Origin: Pogona vitticeps
Taxonomy: Eukaryota > Chordata > Lepidosauria > Squamata > Agamidae
Reading direction: 5' to 3'
Assembly: GCF_051106095.1 (NCBI RefSeq)
Contig: NC_135788.1
Location: forward strand, 40,614,501 to 40,678,500
DNA: 64,000 nt
The notes below the pieces were generated by a model that was not told where the DNA came from, made no database searches, and worked only from the letters and a program-made list of their open reading frames with translations. This document shows positions 46,022 through 58,617 of the stretch, piece after piece; position 1 is the stretch's first letter, and each line of letters starts with the position of its first letter. A program made the position numbers and the translations under genes.

Positions 46022-46965
46022 AAATCTAGTTCCTTAAATCTGTTATTCACTTCCACTGTGTATTCCTAAGGGATTTGTTTTAGATTACACCTGACTAGCT
46101 CAGTAGTTTTTCCTACTTCAGTTTAAGCTTGCGTTTTGCTATAAGAAGCTGGTGATCAGAGCCACAATCAGCTCCAGGTCTTGTTTTTGCTGACTGTATA
46201 GAGCTTCTCATAAAGAAAGCTGACCGCCGAAGAATTGATGCCTTTGAATTGTGGTGCTGGAGGAGACTCTTGAGAGTTCCCTGGACTGCAAAGAGAACAA
46301 ACCTATCAATTCTAAAGGAAATCATCCCCGAGTGCTCATTGGAAGGACAGATCCTGAAGCTGAGACTCCAGTACTTTGGCCATCTCATGAGAAGAGAAGA
46401 CTCCTTGGAAAAGACTTTGATGTTGGGAAAGTGTGAAGGCAAGAGGAGAAGGGGACGACCGAGGATGAGATGGTTGGACAGTGTCATCGAAGCAACCAAC
46501 ATGAATTTGACACAACTCTGGGAGGCGGTGGAAGATAGGAGGGCCTGGCGTGCTCTGGTCCATGGGGTCACGAAGAGTCGGACATGACTAAACGACTGAA
46601 CAAACATAGAGCTTCTCCATCACTGGCTGCAGATAACATAATCAATCTGAGTTTGGTATTGCCCATCTGGTGATGTCCATGTGTAGAGTCGCCTCTTGTG
46701 TTGTTGGAAAAGAGTGTTTGTGATGACCAGCTTGATCTCTTGACAAAACTCTATTAGCCTTTGGCCTGCTTCATTTTGCACTCCAAGGCCAAACTTCCCT
46801 GTTGTTCCTTTTACGTCTTGACTCCTACTTCAGCATTCCAGTCCCCTATAATGACAAGAACATCTTTGGTGTCAGTTCTAGAAGGTATTGTAAGTCTTTA
46901 TAGAATTGATCAGTTTCAGCCCCTTCAGCATCGGTGGTTGGTGCATAAACTTGTATTACATAGCC
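46022..46965 (-). mobile_element. BovB endonuclease-region fragment, split by a younger BovB
   Basis: On the minus strand, QVYAPTTDAEGAETDQFYKD and a piece reading SAKTRPGADCGSDHQLLIAK match the apurinic-type endonuclease domain of BovB (the GSDH...LL motif is typical). The frame is decayed. It is interrupted at 46210-46605 by another BovB copy on the other strand. Confidence 0.85.
46210..46605 (+). mobile_element. Short 5'-truncated BovB inserted in BovB
   Basis: Begins at (T)IKKADRRRIDAFELWCWRR and runs to the true 3' end (GAGTCGGACATGACTAAACG). The 12-bp target duplication ATAGAGCTTCTC is exact at 46198-46209 and 46606-46617. Its frame is open for over 100 codons. Confidence 0.95.
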
Positions 46966-47625
46966 CATAGCTTCTCTGAATTACTCAAGCCTTTTCTCTA
47001 CAAGAAGGCAGCAATCCATGAAGGGGGTCCAAGTGCTAACAATAGACAATTTTAAGGCCTCTCCTCTTTTTTTGAAGGAGCTTTTCAGTGGACAGGCCTT
47101 GAAACAATAGATATTCATTTAAATCGACAATACACACTTAGGTGTAGAACTATTGATGAACATCTAGGAATGCACTGTAAACGTATCTCAGCAAAGCCAT
47201 TACGTTCAGCACAGTGCTAAAGAACTTAATTTTATGTATAAGAACATTCTGAGAAAATCTGAGAAAAGTGTGCTGCTCAGTTCTCACAACGACATAACCA
47301 AACAGGGATGTTGGCAAGTCTTTCAATCCAAGTCCCAAGTTTGAATCTGAGTCTTTGGTAACAAGTCCGGTGTTCCAAGCCCCATATCAGAGTCCCTATT
47401 AAAAACAAGCTTCCCCCCCCCCCCCAGAAATCAGGGAGGGGTGTGTTGGCTTCTAAGCTGCAAGTCTAATCTGAGTAACTGAAAAAGAAGCAAAGAAACC
47501 CAGAGTTGATTCCAAATTCGAATCGCTGGTGCAACTTAAGTCCGACAGCAAGTCTTGTAACCAGACCCCCATCCCTATAACCAACCACAGGCAGCTTACA
47601 ACTGGAGCAGATGGGTACCTCACTC

Positions 47626-47658
47626 AAAAGTGTTTGTGTGTGTGCGTGTGTTTGTGTG

Positions 47659-47721
<63 letters not shown>
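47626..47721. repeat. (TG)n(GA)n compound microsatellite
   Basis: An interrupted TG run (47626-47696) passes directly into a pure GA run (47697-47721). Confidence 0.95.
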
Positions 47722-47722
<1 letters not shown>

Positions 47723-47739
47723 TGATACCACTTGTCTCA

Positions 47740-49880
47740 GTCCTCAAGTCATCCCCGTAACCAGCTGTATTTTTAATCACAGTGGCATTGGCTGAAGAAA
47801 GTGATGTATCGATAAGAACATAAGGGTTAATTGGGAAGAAGAATTTTACTTGGTTGGTAATGGCCAATGTTTGGATTCTAAAGCAGCTTGAATGACATAC
47901 TCAAGTGAAGAGTAATAGAGGATTCTAGCTGAAAATTAATAGACTGTCAAGTACTTTTTATGCATGATGAACTGTAATTGCAAGGGAAGGCTCAATGCTA
48001 ACAGAAAAATGTTACCCGAAAAAAGAAGATTTATACTACTGTTATTTGGTTGGTTATTCAGCTGTCTTCCTAAAGCTGAAAAAGCCTAGGTGAAAGTCTA
48101 TTGGGTTTGGCACCATCACGAAGCTCAGCACAGTTCTAGTAAAATGGAAATGGCAGGCAGATTACATTCGAACAATGCAAGTAAAATGTTAAAGGGCACA
48201 TTTTTTGGACTGAATTTAGCCATGTAGCGGTACGTGAGAATGGCACCACACCAAATCCACGCTCTTTGAACACTTGTTTTTCTGCAAACACTAGATTATT
48301 TGCTCTGCCTATATATTGGTTCACTGCACAGGTGCAAAATCTGGTACATGCCAAAGAACATGGCAATGTAAAATCTGTTTTCATTTTAAACATTATATAT
48401 CATATTATATTTTAAACAAATATAAATAATTTATGACCAATAAACAGGAACACGTTAAGAGCATGAAAATGGTAACAGAGCAGTGAGACATTTGGTTATG
48501 CTTATAAGTTATAATACTGTGTGGATATTTTATTTTATTTTTGTGCATAGGTAGTGCAAGGCAGTTTCTCTGTGTACCTGAGCCATACAAACCATTCTTT
48601 GGATGCCTAGATGATGTTTTGATCTGACACATTAGGTTGTTCCATAAGGGCGAAACCCAAATGTTTTTATTAAAACAACAGCAAACTTCAAGTTTCTAGA
48701 CCTCATGTCTGGAGAAATAGCGAGGGAAATTGTACAAAGCCTGTCTCAGGAAGTAAAGAACAGTGTGTGGTGGTGGTGATGCATTAGTGGTCTGTACATC
48801 TCTGTTTCTCTTACAGTTAATGATATTCTTGCCTCACAATCTGTCAGGTAGCTAGCCACAACATCTGATCCCAGTTTCCATGCCCCTTTCCTTGTTATTC
48901 TCTTCTTGATACTCTGTTTTCTACAAAAGCAGAATTCTTTATGTGCATAAATATGTGCGTGCCAGTTTACTTCATTTGCATAATTTTGATAGCATACTTT
49001 CAATTGACTGTAAAATTTAGCTTTTGGTAAGGCAATACATAATCTCAGCTCAGCTCCAAGCAGCCCAATGAACACAGCCAAGATGCTTTCCAAACATATA
49101 GAGAGCATTTGGTGATTTTTGTCTTTGTGGCTCTTTAAACAATATTAGATGCTTCTCTAGAGCTTCAGGGGCAGCTTTTTTTAAAAAAAAAGCCTTTCAG
49201 TGCTTCATTATTTTACTTCAAATTAAAAAGGGATTGAATATCTGCTGGTTTGCATGCCTATCATTTTTGCATCCAGTATACTTTTATGCTATAGATGTTA
49301 GGTCACATTGTCATATATAAGAAAATTATTATGTTTCACATTAATGACACAAAGTGAATGTTATCCTCATAAATAATCTAATGTGAAAATTACAGTGTTT
49401 TCTGTATAAAACTTTCTTGCAGAGGTGCACAAATCCAACTTTTGCAGGTGAATCCTCAACTTGCCAATCATTGTATGCATTGTCAGCTGTATGCCGAGTC
49501 ACAAACCCCTCTGAATGTTACACCATTTGTGCTACACCAGTATAACTGGGTAAGAGGGTTTGGGCCAGTGATAAGGAACTAGCCATTCCTGCTTCTGAGG
49601 ACCAAGCCTCTTCATAAGGCCACTTTTTTCTGGTGTTTCCTTGACATCAACTTGTGATGGGTCCAGGGCCATTGGTACCCTCCATGGGACCTTCATGGCT
49701 TGTACTCCACCTTTGATAAAAAAAAAAGAGTACTCCCAGAAGACCAGGTTTGCCTGCATGGACATTTTGCTGAGGAGTTTGTTTTTGCTGGGATTTCTTT
49801 TGTTTCCCCCCCACACCGCATGGCCTAGGAGGTGGGGTTTTCCCTCCTTAAATGAGGGTGTGCCAGGACCGCGCGCCTAA
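47740..49880. other. Intergenic, no gene recognised
   Basis: A 120-codon minus-strand open frame at 49108-48746 has no recognisable domain, no splice context and a His run from a simple repeat; I do not call it a gene. 49195-49425 is AT-rich unique sequence that could be a conserved non-coding element. Confidence 0.45.
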
Positions 49881-49884
49881 TGGC

Positions 49885-50140
49885 GTGTGAAATCTTCAAA
49901 TTCTCTGACTCTATCTCTGACCCTAATATGGTAAGTTTGAAATCGGATTTTTCCTTCTCCTAGATGGGCTGCCTTCCAAGGCTGACAAGCCCCACCTCCC
50001 AAGCCTGCTCTCTAATAGTGCGGAAGTATGATCTGACTTTTAAAAGTTTCCTACTCCCAGGTGTATGCAATGCTAATTGGCTTTCCTATTTACCAGATTA
50101 GGGTCAAAAATAGAATCAGAGAACTTCTTGAAGCTTGGAG
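49885..50140. mobile_element. Candidate long-TIR MITE
   Basis: TTCTCTGACTCTATCTCTGA plus CCCTAATATGGTAAG (49902-49936) is the near reverse complement of CTTACCAGATTAGGG-like sequence and TCAAAAATAGAATCAGAGAA (50090-50128). Ends are not sharply defined. Confidence 0.55.
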
Positions 50141-50369
50141 TTTCTGTTCACCCTCATTGTTAGCTGAAACCCCGCCCCCTCAGACCATGTGGTAAGGGAA
50201 AACAAAGGTCAGCCTAGAAAAAATAACTCACCAAAATGTCTACCTAAACATACCTGCCCTCCTGCCTCAGCTTCTTCTTCTAGAAAAAGCCAACAGGTTA
50301 TTGTTTCAGTATTCTCATTCACTACCTTTTCCGTTGATGAAGAGTCAAGTTGAAGCTAACTAAACTTCT

Positions 50370-52047
50370 TTGCGCAAAGATGAACATGATAAAAGACAAA
50401 AATGGGAGGGACCTAACAGAAGCAGAAGACGTCAAGAAGAGGTGGCAAGAATACACAGAGGAATTATATCAGAAAGATTTGGATATCCCGGACAACCCAG
50501 ACAATGTAGTTGCTGACCTTGAGCCAGACATCCTGGAGAGCGAAGTCAAGTGGGCCTTAGAAAGCCTGGCTAACAACAAGGCCAGTGGAGGTGATGGCAT
50601 TCCAATTGAACTATTTAAAATCTTGAAAGATGATGCTGTTAAGGTGCTACATTCAATATGCCAGCAAGTTTGGAAAACTCAACAATGGCCAGAGGATTGG
50701 AAAAGATCAGTCTACATCCCAATCCCAAAGAAAGGCAGTGCCAAAGAATGCTCCAACTACCGCACAATTGCACTCATTTCACACGCTAGCAAGGTTATGC
50801 TCAAAATCCTCCAAGGTAGGCTTCAGCAGTATGTGGACCGAGAACTCCCAGAAGTACAAGCGGGATTCCGAAGAGGCAGAGGAACTCGAGACCAAATTGC
50901 TAACCTGCGCTGGATTATGGAGAAAGCCAGAGAGTTCCAGAAAAATATCTACTTCTGCTTCATTGACTGTGCGAAAGCCTTTGACTGTGTGGACCACAGC
51001 AAACTATGGCAAGTTCTTAAAGAAATGGGAGTGCCTGACCACCTTATCTGTCTCCTGAGAAACCTATATGTGGGACAGGAAGCAACAGTCAGAACTGGTC
51101 ATGGAAGAACTGAGTGGTTCAAAATTGGAAAAGGAGTACGGCAAGGCTGTATACTGTCCCCCAGCTTATTTAACTTGTATGCAGAATACATCATGCGGAA
51201 GGCTGGACTGGAAGAAGCCCAAGCCGGAATTAAGATTGCCGGAAGAAATATCAACAACCTCCGATATGCAGATGATACCACTCTGATGGCAGAAAGTGAG
51301 GAGGAATTGAAGAACCTTGTAATGAGAGTGAAAGAGGAGAGTGCAAAAAACGGTCTGAAACTCAACATCAAAAAAACTAAGATCATGGCCACTGGTCCCA
51401 TCACCTCCTGGGAAATAGAAGGGGAAGATATGGAGGCAGTGTCAAATTTTATTTTCCTGGGCTCCATGATCACTGCAGATGGAGACAGCAGCCCCGAAAT
51501 TAAAAGACGCCTTCTTCTTGGGAGGAAAGCGATGACAAATCTTGACAGCATCTTGAAAAGCAGAGACATCACCTTGCCAACAAAAGTCCGAATAGTCAAA
51601 GCTATGGTTTTTCCTGTCGTGATGTATGGAAGTGAGAGCTGGACCATAAAGAAAGCAGACCGCCGAAGAATTGATGCCTTTGAATTGTGGTGCTGGAGGA
51701 GGCTCTTGAGAATCCCCTGGACTGCAAGGAGAACAAACCTATCAGTTCTAAAGGAAATCAACCCTGAGTGCTCACTGGAAGGACAGATCCTGAAGCTGAG
51801 GCTCCAGTACTTTGGCCATCTCATGAGAAGAAAAGAGTCCTTGGAAAAAACCCTGATGTTAGGAAGGTGTGACGGCAAGAGGAGAAGGGGACGACCGAGG
51901 ATGAGATGGTTGGACAGTGTCTGCGAAGCAACCAACATGAACCTGACACAACTCCGGGAGGCAGTAGAAGACAGGAGGGCCTGGCGTGCTCTGGTCCATG
52001 GGGTCACGAAGAGTCGGACACGACTAAACGACTAAACACACACACAC
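50370..52047 (+). mobile_element. Young BovB (RTE) LINE, 5'-truncated, open reverse-transcriptase frame
   Basis: A single open frame of about 550 codons runs from AKMNMIKDKNGRDLTEAEDV to the terminal KSRTRLND with no interruption. Reverse-transcriptase motifs are intact: FIDCAKAFDCVDH (motif A), GVRQGCILSP (B), YADDTTLM (C). The conserved C-terminal domain has ADRRRIDAFELWCWRRLL. The upstream endonuclease domain is missing, so this copy cannot move alone. The 3' end is GAGTCGGACACGACTAAACG with an (ACA)-type tail. AAACTTCT at 50362-50369 and 52048-52055 is the target duplication. The first codons of the open frame (MKLTKLL) are host flank. BovB is known for horizontal transfer between squamates and ruminants. 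Confidence 0.97.
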
Positions 52048-52396
52048 AAACTTCTCATTACTTCCTCTATCCTTAGAAAGAGGAAATAAGTAGTTAGGAT
52101 AGCATGCCAGGAAATTCCATGTGTTATGTAGTTTGTCCACCATCAGATACCAAGATTCTAGAAATCTGGCATTTACTGCTTGCTTCTTCCTTCCCTGAAA
52201 CATTGGTAGTTTAAGGAAAGCGTCATTTATATCCTCTCCGTGGTTTGCCAGTCTACTATACACTCCAACTACAATTTTTTGTCATTTCATTCTGTATTTG
52301 TGTGTACTCAGTGCTTCCCCACACCTTTATTTTCTTGAATCTCTGTGGTTTTCTTTTGATATTCAGTGCTCCTCTTTCCCATCTTTCTGTTGCATC

Positions 52397-52553
52397 CAAT
52401 GTTCCCTTTAAGCTGCGTGGGTATGAGGGCACTCACTGCTGCATCGGGTGCAGGTAGGCGAGCTGGTGTTGCCACCCATTTGCTTGCAGTCAGGGCCAGA
52501 GCCTAGTGACCTCTGAGCTGATCCCCCCCTCCAGAAAATTAGAGGGAATATTG
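52397..52553. mobile_element. hAT-like MITE with perfect 8-bp target duplication
   Basis: Ends CAATGTTCCCTTTAAGCTG and AATTAGAGGGAATATTG are inverted. GTTGCATC flanks exactly at 52389-52396 and 52554-52561. Length 157 bp. Confidence 0.9.
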
Positions 52554-52636
52554 GTTGCATCTATTGTTTTTCAAGTAAGAAATGCCCCTCAGTTGCTCAC
52601 TTCCAGTCATCGTAGTCATCCCATCAAATCTCAGCT

Positions 52637-52708
52637 ATTCATTCATTCATTCATTCATTCATTCATTCATTCATTCATTCATTCATTCATTCATTCATTC
52701 ATTCATTA
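52637..52708. repeat. (ATTC)n microsatellite
   Basis: About 17 perfect ATTC units. Confidence 0.97.
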
Positions 52709-53074
52709 TTCTGGGTGGCTAACAGTCCAAACCAAAGCAAATACTATAGTGTGACAACAACACGAAACATGCAAGCAGTACACCTCTCATTTCTAGGTCG
52801 CAAACCTGAACATGGTGAAAGAGTTAGAGTCTGTCATTGAAGCCGAGAGCATTGCTGCCAGGAGTTCTGACTCCATTATGAGCTTGGATTCCTAGCAGGG
52901 TCACCCAAGGTGGAATGGTCATGTTGGGTGTGGTTAATAGGAGTTACAGACCAGAACTTCGAGCTGGCCAAAGTGTCTCCGCCCCCGCACTTAATACATA
53001 AAAAGAAAAAGAGGCAAAATACTATTTTTTATTTTATTTTATTCACTTTCCATTATGAAATAGTAGTCAAGGCA

Positions 53075-53125
53075 GCAATCAATGAATCAATCAATGAATC
53101 AGTCAGTCAGTAAATCAATCAAACA
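53075..53125. repeat. Degenerate (AATC)n repeat
   Basis: Alternating CAATCAATGAAT and CAGTCAGT units. Confidence 0.7.
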
Positions 53126-54818
53126 GTTTAAAAACAAATTACAAATCGATGATGATGGATAGACAGCAGATTAAACAATTAAAAAAGGGACAACCCACTA
53201 CTGTAGATTAAGCAGAAAAATAGGGTCAACCAGAGATTGTATTAGCAACAGGGAGAAGAAAATTAGAAATTCCTTGATAAAAACAAACCACATTGTTTTA
53301 TGAACATTTTGCCTTTGAAAAAGTGGCAAATGTTTTAGACATTAAATTACATGCCATTGTGCCCAGGAGGTATTCTTATATGGTATCTCATAGCTGTTAT
53401 CAAACCGTGTGGTAGAAATAAGACTTTACTAGGAGCCAAGCCAAGTGATTCTAAAGCAGAGTTGATTTATGTGAGCCGATTATGAATTGATATGCACTGA
53501 ATCCCTTCCCTTATTCCTTGGTATTTCTGTCCTCTCCAGCATGTTTCTAAATCATGCTTGTGACATTATAAGTGTCTATTAAAATGATATCAATAAAACA
53601 TTTTTCATACACCCCCAGATTGCATACAGGAATTGCTTTTACCCTTGGTAGTAAAAGAACAAAACAAAATAGCATTGCAATTAATAAGCATATTTAAACA
53701 TGTTCCTTTCAAGTTAATTGTTGCTGCAAGCATATTTTGCAGGTATCATGTAGTACATTCATTTCTGTAAGAACAAGTATTCCTGCCAATCACATAAAGC
53801 TATTCCACATTTATTTTACTGATGTATCCCTTCTTTAAAAGTGGTGGGTTGGTGTTTTCTTTTTTCAACTGACCAATTCTCTTTAAAACATACAACTTAT
53901 GCTTGAAGTAGTGTTAAATAAGTTTTATGTACTTGGAAATGGACATAAAATGCAAGATGAAACAGGCATGGGAGCTGATATCTAAGGGGATCAAATCAGG
54001 CATGGAGGGAAAATTTGACCCATTCATTTGTTCTGTGGTCCTAAGATAAGAAAGTTTCATTTCAATGTGCTATTTGCTTTGGGGGAGCCATCCATTTGCT
54101 TCACAGCTTTTTCTCATTGCTCTGTCAAGGAAAGCATTAAATCAACCCCATTCTTGCACTCCACTGAATGATCTCCCAGTTCAAAGCTCTGAATGGTTAA
54201 GTCCATACTCTACAGTTACAGTGCTAGTAGAAAAACTATCTAAAGGGCAGTTGTGCAGACTTCATGTGCTGCATCTTCTATAGGTTTCTTCAGTAATTTC
54301 CTCTTCAGCACAAGCAGTTCAGACTGTGAAGACAAAATTTCACATGATGGCACAGATGAACCTTCAGACATTATGGCTGTGAAGAAATAGCTATTGATCT
54401 GAAAGGCAAAGTTGAAATAAGATTAAAACTATACCACAGTTATTAAAAGCCTGAATAGATTTCTCTTCCCACCTGAAACATATTTTCCACACATGTACCA
54501 TAAGTACAGAGAAACCCATTTATCAGCATAGAGATTATTGATGTGGCTGCATATAGATGATTATGTGATGCATTTAGTAAGGGACATGAAAAAAAATCTG
54601 TCTTCATTTTTCTCTGCCTTCCCAATCTCAAGAGGGGACTGAAGCGTGAGCTGAGCTACCAATTAGTCACATGTGGTTATGTCTAGAAATAATCTATAGT
54701 TCTGTTCAGAAAGGGCAAACATTCTACCCTTAAAGGAAACATCTGATTTACAAAAGTGAGTGGTTGAAAAGTTGTTAAAACGACAGACAATTCTATCTTC
54801 TTCACTTTGCCTTTTTTT

Positions 54819-54850
<32 letters not shown>

Positions 54851-55130
54851 GGTAGGCTATGATGTGTTATCCACTGAACTGCCGATTTGGGCTGGATGCT
54901 GTCTGCACAACAAGGGAGTTATTTATGGGATATATTCATATTCTGATGTGCCTAAAAGCAGGTATCAATAAAAGATTTCTCCCCTGGTGAGGTTTTCAGA
55001 TTACAGTGATTTATGGAATCAACAGGGATTGCACTCATTCCAACCTATCAAATAGTTGCCCCAAGAAGGTCTGGTTGGGACCTGTTATGCAACTGAGAAG
55101 GAAATGGATGAAAGACATCACCCCCCCCCC
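53126..55130. other. Intergenic, no gene recognised
   Basis: Mostly AT-rich unique sequence, with an (AC)n microsatellite at 54820-54850 and a poly(C) run near 55121. Confidence 0.5.
54820..54850. repeat. (AC)n microsatellite
   Basis: About 15 AC units. Confidence 0.95.
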
Positions 55131-55517
55131 CCCGCATTGTGTTGGCTAATCAGCAATCCAAATGTTAATTTCAAGATGTGGGAGGAAGGGGCCTGCATCG
55201 GAGACTAACTTGTTTTTTGCCTGTTTGTTTATATACTAATCAATCAGAGGGATTTGTTGTTTCCTGGGTTAAATAAGCTCCACCCCTTGTCACTCCATTT
55301 TATAATCCAAATCCTTCTTCACCTTGCAAGATGCTAGACCTCCAGGCAGGATCGCTGAACCCCAGAGATCCTCCTAGCCAGTGGGTAGGCTAAGAAAAGA
55401 AACTTGCTTTTACTATTTTTTCTTCTGTATCAACCGGAAACCTACTGAGTGCCTATTCATGTGAGTTAAATATACAAAAGCCTTTTTACACTTAAAGATC
55501 ACCTCCTGAGTGTTGTA

Positions 55518-55956
55518 CAGTGGTGCCTCGTTTGATGAGGATAATCTGTTCCAGCAAAATCGCTGTAGAGTGAAATCGTCATCAAGCGAGAAAAAAAAAA
55601 AACCATTGAAACACACTGAAAACCAGTTCAATGCATTCCAATGGGTGAAATACCTCAGCGTCCAGCGAAGATCCTCCATAGGGCGGCCATTTTACGATCC
55701 CTGTTAAGCGAAAAATCCATCCTAAAAACAGCGGGGAGCCATTTTGCACAGCAGGCGGCCATTTTGAAACCCAACGATCAGCTGTTTTTAGATTGTCATA
55801 ATGCGAAGAATCAGTTCCCGAAGCAGGGAACCAATCATAGTCAAATGAAAATCACCCTTTGAAACATCGTTTTGCGATTGCAATAGCGATCGCAAAAACA
55901 TCGTCATGAAGCGATTTTGTCATTTAATGAGGTAATCGTAAAGCTGGGCACCACTG
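55518..55956. mobile_element. Tigger-like MITE
   Basis: Ends CAGTGGTGCCTCGTTTGATG and AAGCTGGGCACCACTG lie within TA (55516-55517, 55957-55958). AATCTGTTCCAGC and GGCGGCCATTTT motifs match the siblings. Confidence 0.9.
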
Positions 55957-56529
55957 TATTCCAAAAGTGCTAGACTTTGGTGAGGGTGGATAAAAGGGAA
56001 CTTCCATATCTGCTTCTAGCTGAAGTAACTGGCCTTCTACTGTGCATGTTACTAGAACTTACACAAGTTCCCAGAACTCTCAACAAATTGTACTGGAGGA
56101 CTGCTAATTTATACACAGGTGGGAAGAAGGATGAAGAAAGAAAAAGTCACGAAGTCACAGGAACAGAGAGCATGAGAAGAACAGAAATGACTTCTTAGTG
56201 TCAAGTCTTCTCCATGGTGTCTTCCTTAGCAGACATTGACTCTAAACAAACGATTCACCACCAGCTGTGGTTACAAATATAAAAGGCTCTTCAGCCCCCC
56301 CCCCCCAATTTACAAGAAGAGGCAAGTCACTCATTACTTCCTTACCACTATCATTGTCAAGGTGATTAGTGATGCTAAATGGCAACTTGTCTATGTGAGA
56401 TGTATCTCCAAGTGTCTGATAGCACAATGGTCTTTTCTGTGTCATATACTGTACATTTAAAAAGTATAATATTACAACACATTGTGATGTCATCTTGTGA
56501 CACAGAAAAGGCCATTGTGCCACAGTCTA

Positions 56530-57015
56530 AGGCTGACTGGACAGCTCAGTGCTTTAGGTACCGTATTTTTCCATGTATAAGATGCCCCCATGTATAAGAA
56601 ACCCCCTACTTTTATAATCCATAATTAAGAAATCTAAGTGGGGCTTAGCAAGTGTAGGGGGAAAGGGATAAAAGCACTGCAGAATCGCTTTGAACCCTGC
56701 TTTCCCCTCCACTTGTTTTTGTTCTCTCCTAAGCTTACTTCCGTCTATAAGACGACCCTCAACTTTTAGTCTAAAGATTTTAGAGAAAAGTATAGTCTTA
56801 TACACTGAAAAATACTTATATAGCTGCAGAGCCAGAGGTTGGGAGTTCAATTTCCCACTGTGCCTCCTGTGAATAAAGCCAGTCTGTGTAGCCTTGGGCA
56901 AGCTGCACAGTCACAGGATGTCCACAGAAGAAAGTAACAGTAAACCACTTCTGAGTACCCCTACCAGGAAAACCTTGGAAAGAGCTGCCATGTCAGAATT
57001 GACTTGACAACACTA
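56530..57015 (+). mobile_element. tRNA-derived SINE (GGCTGGATAGCT family), interrupted
   Basis: The 5' piece GGCTGACTGGACAGCTCAGT ends at TTAGGTA; the rest resumes at TAGCTGCAGAGCCAGAGG (56821) and runs to the tail TCAGAATTGACTTGACAAC. A TA-flanked MITE lies between. Confidence 0.88.
56561..56818. mobile_element. TA-flanked MITE nested in a SINE
   Basis: CCGTATTTTTCCATGTATAA at the left and CTTATACACTGAAAAATAC at the right are inverted. TA is present on both sides. The GTATAAGACG-type internal motif marks a family common in squamates. Confidence 0.8.
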
Positions 57016-57019
57016 TGAT

Positions 57020-58560
57020 TATTATTATCTAAATAATCTGAAGCTCCTGTGAGGTTGGAGCACAGTTTTGGAATCCCATTTCTTGGAATTGCTTTAGGAT
57101 TACTACAACAACTATTTGGAAATACTTAATTTGCTTTTGGGTACTCTGCAAAAGATGATTAGCAAGGCACAGCCATCTTGTTCTAGAATCAGTGAGCCTA
57201 ACAATGTTTAGATTGATGGGACCAGTTACCACAATAATTAAATTGATGATGAGCATATAATCCTTAAAGAGACATACAAGAGGAAACCTGCAGTTCTGAT
57301 GCATATATTTGTTCTGCTGAGCTTGTACAATGCAAATAATTAATCAAAACATATTTAATGTTTGCACTCCATTATATGTAGCAAAAGTCAGTGCTTTTGT
57401 TTCATGAAGACTCAGACATATCGTTTGGTTGAAGTATAACACACCTCTCTGTAAAGTATTTTGTTTTGCTTCTTCTAATTTGTAGCTGAATTTCAAGTGA
57501 ACAAATTAGTAAATTTATCATTTTCCCTCTAATGGTGTCATATGGACAGTTTGATGAAATAGCTCATTATGGTCAATGAAGTGAAATATGAGTTCCATCA
57601 GCACATTTTCATTAAACGGGGCTACTGGAATTAGTTTGCTGTTATCAAGGGCCATGGGATACAAAAATAAAATTAAACAGGCTATTAGCAGATAAATTCA
57701 AAGACTGTCCCAAAAGAGTTTGTGTACACTAAATTCTGCTACTCCTCAAAACTCTATGAAATGAATGAAGGCAGCACAGATATAATTTTTGGTGGCATGT
57801 GTCCCCAGAAGACAACTGTCAATGTAAAACTCCCAAGAGCTATTGCTTGATAAAATAAATTGAGAAGCAACACTATTCATAGATTATTGTGAAGACATAC
57901 ATTTCATTCGGGTGGTTCAAACGCATGGATATAGTTACATTCTTTGCAATATAGCTTGAGTGTCAGAAGTGGTGGCTTAATACACTGCAGTGATTCCTAG
58001 GAATGTGGAATTAGAAATGTGTTCCATAGATTTGTCTTAGGCCAGCACCTTGGTTGCTAAGGCTTCATTGCAATCTGCTAAACCCTACACTAAAAAGAAG
58101 GAAAAAAGTTCAAATTGCAAGTAGGTATGAAGATGAAATAACACAACACTCATGAACAGGAACTTTGGTTTCTTAGAGGAAGGACAAGGTGGAAATATTA
58201 TAGTATCACACACATACAGTTCAGTTAAAAGATGTCCAGGATAATTTCACAAAGAGGCAAAACAAGGCCTATGGTAATCAGCAGCCATACTTGACAGGTG
58301 TGCAAAATGCTGAATCATGCAGTCTGGGATGATGCAATGTCCACATTGATTGGCTATATGTAAATGTGCATGTGTATACCTGCGTGGGCCTGTGGAGATG
58401 TACAGATCTCTTCTATGAATGTTGTGCTGTCATGCTGCTGGTTTGTACTGCTGAACTTCTGTATACAGTATATTGTAAATCCATTTGGAGAAGGAAGAAG
58501 CTGTCTTTGTGTGATTCAACTGGACTGCAAACCTAAGTGAAAGCAAACGATATCCAATCA
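57020..58560. other. Intergenic, no gene recognised
   Basis: AT-rich unique sequence; nothing supported. Confidence 0.5.
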
Positions 58561-58570
58561 ATAATTCTAA

Positions 58571-58574
58571 ACAT

Positions 58575-58614
<40 letters not shown>
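58571..58614. repeat. (TTTA)n microsatellite
   Basis: About 11 TTTA units at the end of the adjacent LINE-type repeat. Confidence 0.95.

Positions 58615-58617
<3 letters not shown>

Noticed and set aside
46113-46607. A 164-codon minus-strand open frame
   Set aside because: It runs across the join of two BovB copies, mostly antisense to the younger one; not a gene.
48640-48680. TTAGGTTGTTCCATAAG, reminiscent of a mariner end
   Set aside because: No matching inverted end or transposase found nearby.
48746-49108. A 120-codon minus-strand open frame
   Set aside because: No start context, domain or splice signals; includes a His run from a simple repeat. Probably chance.
51099-52007. A 302-codon minus-strand open frame opposite BovB
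   Set aside because: It is the antisense shadow of the reverse-transcriptase frame and has no own motifs.
52637-52708. Regular spacing suggesting a CRISPR-like array
   Set aside because: Simple ATTC microsatellite in eukaryotic DNA; no spacers.
55140-55515. A promoter-like stretch that might be a solo LTR
   Set aside because: CCACCCCTT and CCATTTTATAA are suggestive, but the ends, a target duplication and a poly(A) signal are not convincing; too weak to list as an element.
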